Assembly (NCBI RefSeq): GCF_001644665.1
Contig: NZ_CP011393.1
Location: 1,997,853 to 2,061,852, forward strand
Direction of reading: 5' to 3'
DNA length: 64,000 nucleotides
DNA from: Fervidobacterium pennivorans
GTDB lineage: Bacteria > Thermotogota > Thermotogae > Thermotogales > Fervidobacteriaceae
Shown here: positions 15,599-23,604 of the stretch, piece after piece
How positions within the stretch are numbered: the stretch's first letter is position 1
Layout of the letters: each line of letters begins with the position of its first letter
Notes under the pieces: generated by a model
Seen by the model: the letters and a program-made list of their open reading frames with translations, nothing else
What the model was told of the DNA's origin: nothing
Database searches by the model: none
Program-made: the position numbers and the translations under genes

Positions 15599-17587
15599 TC
15601 AATTAATGCCAGTTGTAAATGTGTAGTAAACAGAAGGTTTTATCGATAATGATGAACCAAGAAGAACGCCCGTATCATCTGCATGTATCGAATAAGCAAC
15701 CGATTTAAACTTCTTGTCTGGATCATTCAAACTCAAACCATTGTATATTTTCTGTGCCCAGGCATGTCTTAATGTCCAGCTAAATGTCTTGTTTGCCTGG
15801 AGCTTGTCGTATGGATAAGCATCTGCTAATCCAAAGTCAATCCAATATGGACCGTAAACCGGATCTTCAACATTGCCCTTGAAATAATCACTAAATTTGA
15901 CTTCTACTTCTTCTGTGTCTGTTAATAATCTATAGTAGTAGGCATTATTATTAGATGGATTAATGAATCCAAGACCGTAGTACGTTATGTCATTTTGAAT
16001 CCAGTCATATATCCACAAACTGTAAACATATTTAAGCGATGTTGTCGGAGATTCTTCATCCGTTGGTTTGTAAGCCTCAACACCAGCAAATTTCCATTTG
16101 AATATTGTATCTCTTGATACGTTCGTTGAGCCATTCTTCGGTGTTTCAACTTCTATATTCAGCAATGGAAGTGGTGTCACATAACCAATAACCGTTAGCG
16201 TTGCTTCGTAACCATCGTAAACCGAAGATACAGCATACCAGGTCTTCTTTCCAACTTCAAGAAGTGGGGAACTATCTCTGTAGTAATAGTAACTTTCTGG
16301 AAGCGTTGCTATTGCTGACCAGTTTTCGCCATCAAATGACCTGTAAACTCTGTAAGCTTTCGGTTGGGTAGTTCCTGATGCAGAGTACCATCTTCTCCAT
16401 CTTACCTCGATCCAGAGGTTAGAATCATCGTTTGGTGCACCTGCAGGTTCAAATGTATTACCATTTGCATCAACACCTTTTATATTCTCTGGTATTTTTG
16501 GCATTGAATAGTATTTAACGGCTTGTCTTCTTGTATATGCATAAATGTCATACTGAGTTGTGTAATATGCAGTGTTTCTTTGAACGATGTATGGAGTTAT
16601 ACCAGTTTGTGGTGTTCTCTTTACGTTAATCCAGAAAATCTTCTCAACTTTATTGTCGTTGTGGTCGTAAACATCAACAACTATCGGTATTTCACCTTCA
16701 AATTCTGCAAGTGATAAGGAACCTTCAAGAACGTTACTCGCTGCTGCGTACAACCTTGGGGCCGAGAAATAGCTTGCTCCCGGAATGCCATTTGCCTTCG
16801 CGTATATAATATTGATTCCACCATCAAATTCAACAGGTGTTGCTGTTACAACAATATAAATGCTGCTTAATGTAACATCAGTTGCAACGTCTACTGGATT
16901 ACCATTTTTACTATCATAGAATTTAACATCAACTTCAATAGGAACTTCCATTGTTGTCTGAGCTGCTGTGGCTTTTCTTAATGTCGTTGTAATTTCGGTC
17001 TTTTGGTCCCTTAAGCATTTCATTCCAAGTATCGATGTTCTTGCATACCCGTCTTTTGAGATTAAAACGTTAAGGAATTCTTTCTCAGCATCTGATCTGA
17101 AGAGCACAGTTGCAATACCCTTGCTATCGCTGTATCCTACACCTCTTAAGTTCCCGTTTGAATCTTTGACTTCAACCTTTGCACCTTCTACAACCGGACC
17201 TGAGGTGTATTGTGCGATGTTTACAACGAGTGTTCCAGAGTTCTGAACAACAACCTTAAACGTCTTTTCTGCCTTTGCACCTGCTTTGTCGATAGCTTCA
17301 ACAGTTATTGTGTACTCTCCTACTTCGGTTGGTGTCCAAGTATAAACACCGTTCGATATGGTTCCCTTACCCGTTGTTTTGAGCACAATATCCTGGAGGT
17401 TGTTGTCTGGATCACTAACGTACCCTTTCAAATCCACCGTAACTGTTTGACCTTTAAGAATAGTTTGGTCTGGAATGTTTTGCCACACAGGTGGTTTGTT
17501 GAACAAGTTGCCTACTTGCTCACACCCACTCAGTGTGAGAATGAGCAAAAGCACTAAACCGATAGTTAAAAATACCGCTTTCTTCAC
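15599..17587 (-). CDS. Large surface lipoprotein, partner of fervidolysin (Ig-like and FN3-like domains)
   Basis: 662 residues. Lipobox LSGC (Cys22) after a hydrophobic signal. Residues ~30-115 are an Ig/cadherin-like repeat (PVWQNIPDQTILKGQTVTV, then GVYTWTPTEVGEYTITVEA). Residues ~118-200 are a carboxypeptidase-regulatory-like fold (SGPVVEGAKVEVKDSNG). A central domain follows, then an FN3-like unit (~400-470, YRVYRSFDGENWSAIATL), then another beta domain (ETPKNGSTNVSRDTIFKWKFAGV). It is homologous over the last ~540 residues to the lipoprotein at 27.1-28.7 kb, which also sits next to a fervidolysin paralog. Role inferred: anchoring, substrate binding or folding of the protease. It is the first gene behind a consensus promoter. 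Confidence 0.8.
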   Translation of the reverse strand: MKKAVFLTIGLVLLLILTLSGCEQVGNLFNKPPVWQNIPDQTILKGQTVTVDLKGYVSDPDNNLQDIVLKTTGKGTISNGVYTWTPTEVGEYTITVEAIDKAGAKAEKTFKVVVQNSGTLVVNIAQYTSGPVVEGAKVEVKDSNGNLRGVGYSDSKGIATVLFRSDAEKEFLNVLISKDGYARTSILGMKCLRDQKTEITTTLRKATAAQTTMEVPIEVDVKFYDSKNGNPVDVATDVTLSSIYIVVTATPVEFDGGINIIYAKANGIPGASYFSAPRLYAAASNVLEGSLSLAEFEGEIPIVVDVYDHNDNKVEKIFWINVKRTPQTGITPYIVQRNTAYYTTQYDIYAYTRRQAVKYYSMPKIPENIKGVDANGNTFEPAGAPNDDSNLWIEVRWRRWYSASGTTQPKAYRVYRSFDGENWSAIATLPESYYYYRDSSPLLEVGKKTWYAVSSVYDGYEATLTVIGYVTPLPLLNIEVETPKNGSTNVSRDTIFKWKFAGVEAYKPTDEESPTTSLKYVYSLWIYDWIQNDITYYGLGFINPSNNNAYYYRLLTDTEEVEVKFSDYFKGNVEDPVYGPYWIDFGLADAYPYDKLQANKTFSWTLRHAWAQKIYNGLSLNDPDKKFKSVAYSIHADDTGVLLGSSLSIKPSVYYTFTTGIN

Positions 17588-17661
17588 CTTAATCCCCCCT
17601 CTTTTGAGATGTGGTATTACGGGCTAATTTAAGGATTTTAACCCCCCTAAAAGGTGGTACG

Positions 17662-17669
17662 TGACGTCA
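17662..17669. promoter_or_regulatory. Palindrome TGACGTCA at the expected transcription start
   Basis: A perfect 8-base palindrome 7-14 bases downstream of the -10 hexamer of the fervidolysin operon promoter, where a repressor would block initiation. An operator role is inferred from position only; I saw no second copy in the window. Confidence 0.3.
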
Positions 17670-17675
17670 TATTAA

Positions 17676-17705
17676 ATTATACAATTTTTTGTAAGGTTAT
17701 GTCAA
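17676..17705 (-). promoter_or_regulatory. Consensus sigma-70-type promoter of the lipoprotein-fervidolysin operon
   Basis: On the minus strand: TTGACA (17705-17700), 18-base spacer, TATAAT (17681-17676). Both hexamers match the consensus perfectly, the best promoter in the window, suggesting high expression. The leader to the lipoprotein start is ~80 bases. Confidence 0.8.
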
Positions 17706-17729
17706 TATTTCCCAAAGCGCAACCGAATG

Positions 17730-18737
17730 TTAAAAATCAGTTCTTCTAAGAAATCCTTTCAGCAAAGCAATGGTATACTCATAATCTTTCTTGTTAATTA
17801 CAGAAACAGGCGAGTGTATATACCTTGCTGGCACTGAAACAACACCAGCTGGAATGCCTGTGAGCGCGTATCTTCGCGCGTTTGTTCCACCCACTGTGCG
17901 CATTTTGTATTGGAATGGTATGTTCAACTGTTTTGCCGTTTCGATGAGTTTTTCAAAAATTGTTTGATGGACAACATATCCACTGTGCATAAATGTGATA
18001 GCTGGTCCATCACCAAGGTGTGTCGACCACAGTTGCTTTTCAAGCTCTGGATCATCTCCGCTTGTTGTTGTCTCAACTGCAATTGCAATATCTGCTTTGA
18101 GTTGTTCCGCGATTATCGCTGGTCCCCTAAGTCCTGTCTCTTCTTGGACTGTGAATGCGAAGTATATGTCATTTTCTGTTTCAATATTTTCGTCTATTAA
18201 GTCCATCAACACACTGCATCCACACCTATCATCCAACGCCTTTGCGATGATATACTCACCTTGTTCTTCGTAAGGTGTGATAAATGAAACATAGTCTCCT
18301 ATTTTAACTTGTTTTTCAGCTTCTGCTTTTGATTTCGCTCCGATGTCTATTTTCAGTTCACTGTACTTTGGTGTGTTCGTGTATCCGTCTTTCTGCAGGT
18401 GTATAGCCTTGTAACCTATCACACCAACAACTTCTTTTCCAACCCTTACCTTTTTTCCAATGATAACCCTTGTGTCTACTCCACCAACTGGTGCAAAGGA
18501 AAGTGTTCCATCTTCATTGATGTTGGTGATCATAAATCCTACTTCGTCCATATGTGCATCGAGTAAAATTTTCTTCCCATTGCCTTTACCTTTTTTAAGA
18601 GCAATTAAGTTTCCCATTCTATCGACAAAAAGTTCGTCAACTTTTCCTGATATTATTGATTTTATAAACTCTCTGACATTATCCTCGTTACCAGATGGTC
18701 CACTGAGTTCCGTTAGTTCTTTTAGGTACTTAAGCAT
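17730..18737 (-). CDS. M42 family metallo-aminopeptidase (first of two)
   Basis: ~335 residues of a tetrahedral (TET/FrvX-like) aminopeptidase that trims peptides in the cytoplasm. Two-metal site ligands are visible: His and Asp in LLDAHMDEVGF (~60-72), Asp in KALDDRCGC, Glu pair in QEETGLRGP, Asp in the TTSGDD region and His in RYIHSP near the C terminus. The start is taken at the second of two ATG codons (18737), with better spacing from GAGGGAG. The upstream paralog's stop overlaps this start, so the two are translationally coupled. Related to glutamyl-, leucyl- and lysyl-aminopeptidases; the preference cannot be read here. Confidence 0.9.
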   Translation of the reverse strand: MLKYLKELTELSGPSGNEDNVREFIKSIISGKVDELFVDRMGNLIALKKGKGNGKKILLDAHMDEVGFMITNINEDGTLSFAPVGGVDTRVIIGKKVRVGKEVVGVIGYKAIHLQKDGYTNTPKYSELKIDIGAKSKAEAEKQVKIGDYVSFITPYEEQGEYIIAKALDDRCGCSVLMDLIDENIETENDIYFAFTVQEETGLRGPAIIAEQLKADIAIAVETTTSGDDPELEKQLWSTHLGDGPAITFMHSGYVVHQTIFEKLIETAKQLNIPFQYKMRTVGGTNARRYALTGIPAGVVSVPARYIHSPVSVINKKDYEYTIALLKGFLRRTDF

Positions 18738-19813
18738 CATTCTCCCTCCCTGACTGAGCCAATGCTTTGCAATTCTTCATATTCGATTTCTGGCAAGTGC
18801 ACTGCGGAAAATGCAAGCAGTTTAGCCGTATCTTCAACATCTTTAACGATAATTTTTTCGTAAGGGTTATGCATGTATTTTAATGGGATAGAAATCAATG
18901 CTGTCTTCACACCTATTCTTGTTAGTTGAACTTCATCGGTATCTGTACCTGACCTTCCTGCAATCGGTTCTACTTGTACTTTTATATTGTATTTTCCAGA
19001 TATTTTATTAATATGTTCTACAAATCTTCTGTTTGTCACCGGTCCAACGGCAACAGCAGGTCCTTCACCCATTTTGATTCTTGGATATCCTGGAATATCT
19101 TCATCTCCGTGCGTTACGTCGATAACTATCCCATATTCGATTTCCGATATATACGCCCCACTTCTTGCACCCGGTCCACCAATTTCTTCTTGTGTTGAGA
19201 ATACATGGTAAACTTCCGCATCTGTCTTTATTTTGCTAAGTAATTCCGCTGCTTTTATTATCGCAACACAGCTTGCCCTGTTATCGAGCGCTGGTGCAAA
19301 GATTGTTCCGTTCTTTTCAAAACCTTCAACATCGAGTGTTACCAAATCTCCGATAGATATGTTTTTCCAGTTCGGGTTCATCGTCACATCAACAAAGAGA
19401 TGGTCGTAATCTGGCACTTTTTTTGATTCTTCCGTTGTTTGCAAGTGAGGAGGCATGAACCCAACAACGCCTCTGAGCCTGCCGTTTTTAGTGTGAACCC
19501 AAACTTTCTGGCTAATTACTGTCTTTGGGTCCCAACCACCAACTCCTGAAAGTCTCAGAAAACCATCCTCGTAGATTTTTGTAACAACGAATGCAATTTG
19601 GTCTGCATGCGCAAAAAAGCCTATTTTTGGTCCCGTACCTTTCTTCACACATACCAAACTTCCCATAGGGGTTCTGAAACATTCATCAACAAAAGGCTTC
19701 ATTATCTGCTCAATTTCCTTTAATACCTCGTCTTCGTATCCAGAAGGTCCCGGAATCGAAGTTAATCTCAAAAGCAGTTCATTTGTTTTCAGTTCCATCT
19801 GCTTATTAGCCAA
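18737..19813 (-). CDS. M42 family metallo-aminopeptidase (second of two)
   Basis: 358 residues, clearly homologous to the adjacent M42 protein but diverged. Ligand motifs: His and Asp in FFAHADQIAF, Asp in PALDNRASC, Glu pair in STQEEIGGPG, Asp in VTHGDED and His in KYMHNPYEK. The start is TTG at 19813, 7 bases after GGAGGG; it overlaps the end of minC by 8 bases. Different M42 paralogs in one organism often have complementary specificities and can form mixed complexes (family knowledge), which fits two coupled genes. It probably finishes digestion of peptides released by the proteases nearby. Confidence 0.9.
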   Translation of the reverse strand: MANKQMELKTNELLLRLTSIPGPSGYEDEVLKEIEQIMKPFVDECFRTPMGSLVCVKKGTGPKIGFFAHADQIAFVVTKIYEDGFLRLSGVGGWDPKTVISQKVWVHTKNGRLRGVVGFMPPHLQTTEESKKVPDYDHLFVDVTMNPNWKNISIGDLVTLDVEGFEKNGTIFAPALDNRASCVAIIKAAELLSKIKTDAEVYHVFSTQEEIGGPGARSGAYISEIEYGIVIDVTHGDEDIPGYPRIKMGEGPAVAVGPVTNRRFVEHINKISGKYNIKVQVEPIAGRSGTDTDEVQLTRIGVKTALISIPLKYMHNPYEKIIVKDVEDTAKLLAFSAVHLPEIEYEELQSIGSVREGE

Positions 19814-20450
19814 GTTCTATCCCTCCTATCTTACTGTCGTATTTTCCAACCTCTATTCGTCCTGCTTTTACATGGAGAACAACTGGATAGTTGAATTTCT
19901 CAGTAAACGTTCCTTTCAAATCTGAGATTTGGACAAAAGGTGCCTCAAAGCTCAGAGCGATGATAACAGATTCCCTGCCTTCGTTTATCCCCGCCCTCAC
20001 TGTGCCTTGGCAACGTCCAAAGATAACGACACTACCACCAGCGACAATTTCAGCACCTGCATGCAAGTTGCCTACCAAGATAACATCACCAGAATGGATA
20101 ATACTCTGCCCACTTCTCAGATTTTTCTTTACCAGCTTGGTTCCAGAACGTGTATCACCTTGATTGACCATATCGACTTTCTTTCTAATAATCACATCAT
20201 TTTTCCCTTCGGACCCCATTAAAACATGAGAGATAGTGAGTCCAAGTTCTTGGACCCTTGCAACGATTTTCGGGATATCTGAGATGTGTTTTTCGTGCTC
20301 TTCCACAAGTAACATGATTTTGTCGCCTTTGGCAAAGAAATTGCCCATAGCTTTTACTTTGTCCTCTATTTTTTGAAGTACATCAACAATATCCGTGTAA
20401 TCCTTTATGTACAACACAAGACCATCTTTTGTCATCTTGAAATCTACCAT
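19806..20450 (-). CDS. minC: Septum site-determining protein MinC
   Basis: MinC inhibits FtsZ assembly away from mid-cell, positioned by MinD. The C-terminal half (~105-214) is the diagnostic right-handed beta-helix: LRSGQSIIHSGDVILVGNL, then AGAEIVAGGSVVIFGRCQG and VRAGINEGRES. The N-terminal ~95 residues form the FtsZ-interacting domain. Start ATG 20450 (second of two Met codons) is favoured by spacing from AAAGGGG. minD and minE are not adjacent. It is sandwiched between an HD-domain gene and the aminopeptidases with overlaps or short gaps, so it is in one transcription unit with functionally unrelated genes. Confidence 0.9.
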   Translation of the reverse strand: MVDFKMTKDGLVLYIKDYTDIVDVLQKIEDKVKAMGNFFAKGDKIMLLVEEHEKHISDIPKIVARVQELGLTISHVLMGSEGKNDVIIRKKVDMVNQGDTRSGTKLVKKNLRSGQSIIHSGDVILVGNLHAGAEIVAGGSVVIFGRCQGTVRAGINEGRESVIIALSFEAPFVQISDLKGTFTEKFNYPVVLHVKAGRIEVGKYDSKIGGIELG

Positions 20451-20472
20451 CGCCATACCCCTTTGCTTTATT

Positions 20473-21558
20473 TTAGAATATTATCGTTTCTATCTCATCA
20501 ATCCACTCAGAGACATCTATCGGAGAGATTTCTTTAACCAACCGCTTGAAGTTAAAGAAATTTTCTCTGAAGATATCTATCTTGTTACCCGAGTTGATTT
20601 CAACAGCGCATTCCAAAAGCGCAGCCAGATAATCCGCTGTGCGCACAATTATACCTGTCTCTCCAGAAAATGGTTCAACAGCATAGTCGACGTATTCTTT
20701 AAGTGGTGCTAAAGCTTCGCAACCACTAATCCATTCGACAGTCATTTCTTTTTCCACATTTGCCACAAGCTCGTCAAGGCCTGCCACCTTTTTCTTCGTG
20801 GGGGTTATTACGTCACCTGTGAACGCTTCAGGAAGGTCATGGAGTAGGCCCTTAGTGATTATTTCTTCAACAGGCTCAGATTTTAAAAGCTTGGCAATCA
20901 AGTAAGCTATCGTGACCACGACGAAAGAATGTCCGCTTACACTTGTGCGAACGTTTCTGTGCGTTCGATTCCAACGAACCATGGAAGTGAGGTTGAGAAG
21001 GGGTGTCCAAACATATTGAGCAATTTCCCAGTATTTTTTCAGCTCTGTTTGTGGAATTGTTTGAGATATGCTGTTTATCTTCTCCTTAAGTTCTTTCAAC
21101 GGTTGGCTATAATCGTATAGTTTGCCGTTTTCTTGCGCCTCGAGGTAGCTAATGTAAAGATCAGCAAGTTTATCCAAAGGGTTACACTCTTGTGTTTCTG
21201 ATACAAGAAGTTTTACAGTTTCTTCATCTGCGATGTTTTTTAAATCATCGAGTGCCTTTTTCCTAACTTCGCTCCACACATGTGGTGCAAACCGTTCTAT
21301 ACGTTCTTTCAACTGCAAAGAGACATCGGAAAGAACGATTTTCGGTAGTTCACGGGATAACCGCCAGCGCAGACTATTTTCAAGCGCTTGACTCCTGTTC
21401 AAACTATCCGAGTTTTGAACTGCAACAAAAACAAACGAAAGGAAGAGTGTATTAAAAGAATTATCCGCCTCTGTGAATCTCAACAAGGCAGGACGGTTGT
21501 TCCAACGTTGGATGGTAAACAGATTGGTTAAAGAAAATAAAAATGTTCCCTTCCCCAA
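20473..21558 (-). CDS. HD-domain phosphohydrolase (YfbR/HDDC2-like)
   Basis: ~361 residues. The N-terminal block TNLFTIQRWNNRPALLRF and the HD core (His in SVSGHSFVVV, HD pair in KGLLHDLPEAFTGDV, Asp in VRTADYLAALLEC) are characteristic of the YfbR-like branch, whose members are nucleoside 5'-monophosphate phosphatases. A longer helical insert separates the N-terminal block from the HD core. The start is TTG at 21558, about 8 bases after GAGGGG; the GTG at 21567 overlaps the ribosome site. It is preceded by the TGTGGTATAAT promoter and followed by minC after 22 bases. A dNMP or other nucleotide substrate is likely but not shown. Confidence 0.8.
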   Translation of the reverse strand: MGKGTFLFSLTNLFTIQRWNNRPALLRFTEADNSFNTLFLSFVFVAVQNSDSLNRSQALENSLRWRLSRELPKIVLSDVSLQLKERIERFAPHVWSEVRKKALDDLKNIADEETVKLLVSETQECNPLDKLADLYISYLEAQENGKLYDYSQPLKELKEKINSISQTIPQTELKKYWEIAQYVWTPLLNLTSMVRWNRTHRNVRTSVSGHSFVVVTIAYLIAKLLKSEPVEEIITKGLLHDLPEAFTGDVITPTKKKVAGLDELVANVEKEMTVEWISGCEALAPLKEYVDYAVEPFSGETGIIVRTADYLAALLECAVEINSGNKIDIFRENFFNFKRLVKEISPIDVSEWIDEIETIIF

Positions 21559-21588
21559 ATAAACCACCCCTCAGCTTTCTTAATTTAG

Positions 21589-21599
21589 ATTATACCACA
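21589..21599 (-). promoter_or_regulatory. Extended -10 promoter of the HD-minC-M42 operon
   Basis: Minus strand TGTGGTATAAT, identical to the element before fmt and the ABC transporter. It lies ~31 bases before the TTG start. Confidence 0.6.
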
Positions 21600-21702
21600 A
21601 GGTGGTTGGGAAATGGAACATTTACTATTCAACAATATAAGTCAATCATCCCAAGTTTAAACACGATCGCGCTTAATTTTTTTAAAACTCTTAAGAATTT
21701 GT

Positions 21703-22515
21703 CTATATAACCATCAAAGTATTACTCGACTTTGCATGAGATTTTTTATTCTTTTCTTTGTACATACGTTCATCAGCAAGTTTTAGGATTTCATATAAAC
21801 TTCGGTCATTTTCGATAGGAACTATCCCATACGAGAAGCTGATAGCAGATAGGTTTTTAATCCTTTCAAGAAGCATCTCCGGATTTCCGGAATCAACGAA
21901 GAGAAGAAATTCGTCTCCACCGTATCTAATAAGCATGTCTGTTTTTCTCATACTTTTTATGCACGCTTGTGCGAACGATTTGAGCACCTCGTCACCTTTT
22001 AAATGGCCATATTCATCGTTGATTTTCTTCAGATTGTCGATATCTATAAAAACGATAAATGAATCTCTGCCGGTCCGCTTAACACTTTCTACAGCACTTT
22101 CCAACAATTTTAAACCTGCTGCTTTTGAATATGCTCCCGTAAGTGAATCATAAAGTGCCATATTGGACATTTCTTGGTATTTGAGAATATTTTTGTAATG
22201 CGTTTCGGCAACGCTTGAAACTAAGTTTAACACTGCAATGTCTTTATTGTTTTGGCCTGAAAAATAAACGCTTATTCTCACATGTTCGGAAGAGAAATTA
22301 TACAGGACCCCTATTGTGGTGCCTAATATTTTAACAAAGTTAGGGGTCATAACCCTCACACCGCTGGCTCTTGTGTGCATGTAAATAGATTTTGCAAGCT
22401 TATCTACAAAATTCCACTCGCCTAATTCACTCAAAAAATTCACAAGATTGACGACAAAATCTATTGGCAAAGTAGGTATTTCTTGAGCCAAAAATGTGTC
22501 AACTTTTTCCACCAT
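21703..22515 (-). CDS. Diguanylate cyclase with N-terminal sensory region
   Basis: ~270 residues. The C-terminal GGDEF domain (~110-265) is intact: DSLTGAYSKAAGL, DIDNLKKINDEYGHLKGDEVL and the active-site loop RYGGDEFLLF, with the Mg-binding Asp of FIDID. No inhibitory-site RxxD motif is evident just before GGDEF. The N-terminal ~105 residues have no membrane helix and could be a small GAF-like sensor. Start ATG 22515, with GAGG five bases upstream. It is divergently oriented to the prepilin genes, so c-di-GMP control of pili is an attractive but unproven link. Confidence 0.87.
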   Translation of the reverse strand: MVEKVDTFLAQEIPTLPIDFVVNLVNFLSELGEWNFVDKLAKSIYMHTRASGVRVMTPNFVKILGTTIGVLYNFSSEHVRISVYFSGQNNKDIAVLNLVSSVAETHYKNILKYQEMSNMALYDSLTGAYSKAAGLKLLESAVESVKRTGRDSFIVFIDIDNLKKINDEYGHLKGDEVLKSFAQACIKSMRKTDMLIRYGGDEFLLFVDSGNPEMLLERIKNLSAISFSYGIVPIENDRSLYEILKLADERMYKEKNKKSHAKSSNTLMVI

Positions 22516-22583
22516 GCTCACCTCTTTTCATCCTTCCTAAACGATTTATCGGAAAAATGGGTCTAAATTTTTAGAAGGCATTG

Positions 22584-22589
22584 TATAAT
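22584..22589 (+). promoter_or_regulatory. -10 element before the prepilin cluster
   Basis: TATAAT at 22584-22589, 30 bases before the first prepilin start; no good -35 is visible. The position in a divergent intergenic region fits a promoter. Confidence 0.45.
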
Positions 22590-22619
22590 AGTTGAGTAAG
22601 TAAAAAGGGAGGTTTGAAG

Positions 22620-23012
22620 ATGAGCATTCAGACAAAACTTAGGCCCGCTTATTCGTTAGTTGAAACACTCGTAGCACTTTTGCTTATAAGTATCGTCTTT
22701 ATGATAATCACAACTGGTATCTCAAGTGTTCTCCAATCTCTTTCATCTATCCAAAACCAGCAAAAGGTGATAGAGCTCCAAAATTTTCTTGCGCGGTATA
22801 TCTACATCCAAGGGTCCGTCGGGCAAACCACAATCAATTTGGACGAAATTAACAGAGGTTTTCACAAATCAAACGGAACTCAAGTCGCTTATCCGAAAGT
22901 TGTAAGTTTCTCATCAACAACAACACCTTTTTTTGTTAAATTCGTTTTTACAATAGAACGAATTCCCGGAAGAACCGAACAATTTATTGTTTACCAATAC
23001 AAGGCATACTAA
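22620..23012 (+). CDS. Type IV prepilin-like protein
   Basis: 131 residues, start ATG 22620 with AAGGGAGG at 22605-22612. The N terminus has a short basic leader, then AYSLVETLVALLLISIVF: a prepilin peptidase site with Ala at -1 and Glu at +5, followed by the hydrophobic alpha-1 helix. The globular part is small with no cysteine pair. It is the first of three genes with pilin-type N termini, which suggests a pseudopilus or minor-pilin set. No pilus ATPase or prepilin peptidase gene is in the window. Confidence 0.8.
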   Translation: MSIQTKLRPAYSLVETLVALLLISIVFMIITTGISSVLQSLSSIQNQQKVIELQNFLARYIYIQGSVGQTTINLDEINRGFHKSNGTQVAYPKVVSFSSTTTPFFVKFVFTIERIPGRTEQFIVYQYKAY

Positions 23013-23039
23013 CCTATCAACGAGAAGGCAGGTGGTCAT

Positions 23040-23570
23040 ATGGAATTAACACTTTCTGGTTTAATTGCAAGTATGGTCATAATGGTGTTTGTTATAGCGA
23101 TGTTAGGTCTAATATTCAACCTAACACTAAATGTGCTCAATCAACAGCAAGAATACGCCGCCTTTTATGCGGAAGTTCAAAGTGTAACAGACATATTAGA
23201 CAACATTTTGACACAAAGCGTATGGAACGATGAATTGGTGGATGCACAAGGTAGACCCCGGACTACGGAAATTGCCCCAGATGGTAAGTTTGTGTATCTA
23301 AAATTCTTTTCACCAGTTGGTATGAATGTCGTTACTGTTAAGAAAAAACTTGAATTTGTGTCAGTAGGCGACAGTGTGATAATACGGTTTGACGGCAAAG
23401 ACTTGGTCAGGACATCTAAGATAAAATACGTTTCGATTTCACTCCAGACTAAGAAAGAACCCTCAGGTTTAATAATAGACCCAAAATTTCTTGAAGTCAC
23501 ATTCATTCACAATAATGGAAAAATAAAATATTCTGTTCCATTGCTTACTGCTTTAAGCAGTTCTTCTTGA
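23040..23570 (+). CDS. Pseudopilin / minor pilin-like protein
   Basis: 176 residues beginning with a very short leader, METLSGLI-like (MELTLSGLIASM), directly followed by a long hydrophobic helix (VIMVFVIAMLGLIFNLTLNVL) and a helical continuation, the alpha-1 layout of pilins. A cleavage site can be read after Gly at position 7, but the +5 residue is not Glu. The globular part (~60-176) is beta-rich. Ribosome site AGGCAGGTGG. Located between the prepilin and the PilX-like gene, so a minor pilin of the same apparatus is likely. Confidence 0.6.
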   Translation: MELTLSGLIASMVIMVFVIAMLGLIFNLTLNVLNQQQEYAAFYAEVQSVTDILDNILTQSVWNDELVDAQGRPRTTEIAPDGKFVYLKFFSPVGMNVVTVKKKLEFVSVGDSVIIRFDGKDLVRTSKIKYVSISLQTKKEPSGLIIDPKFLEVTFIHNNGKIKYSVPLLTALSSSS

Positions 23571-23604
23571 CCTTTGGCAAGAAAATTTGAGGAGGGATTC
23601 ATAC

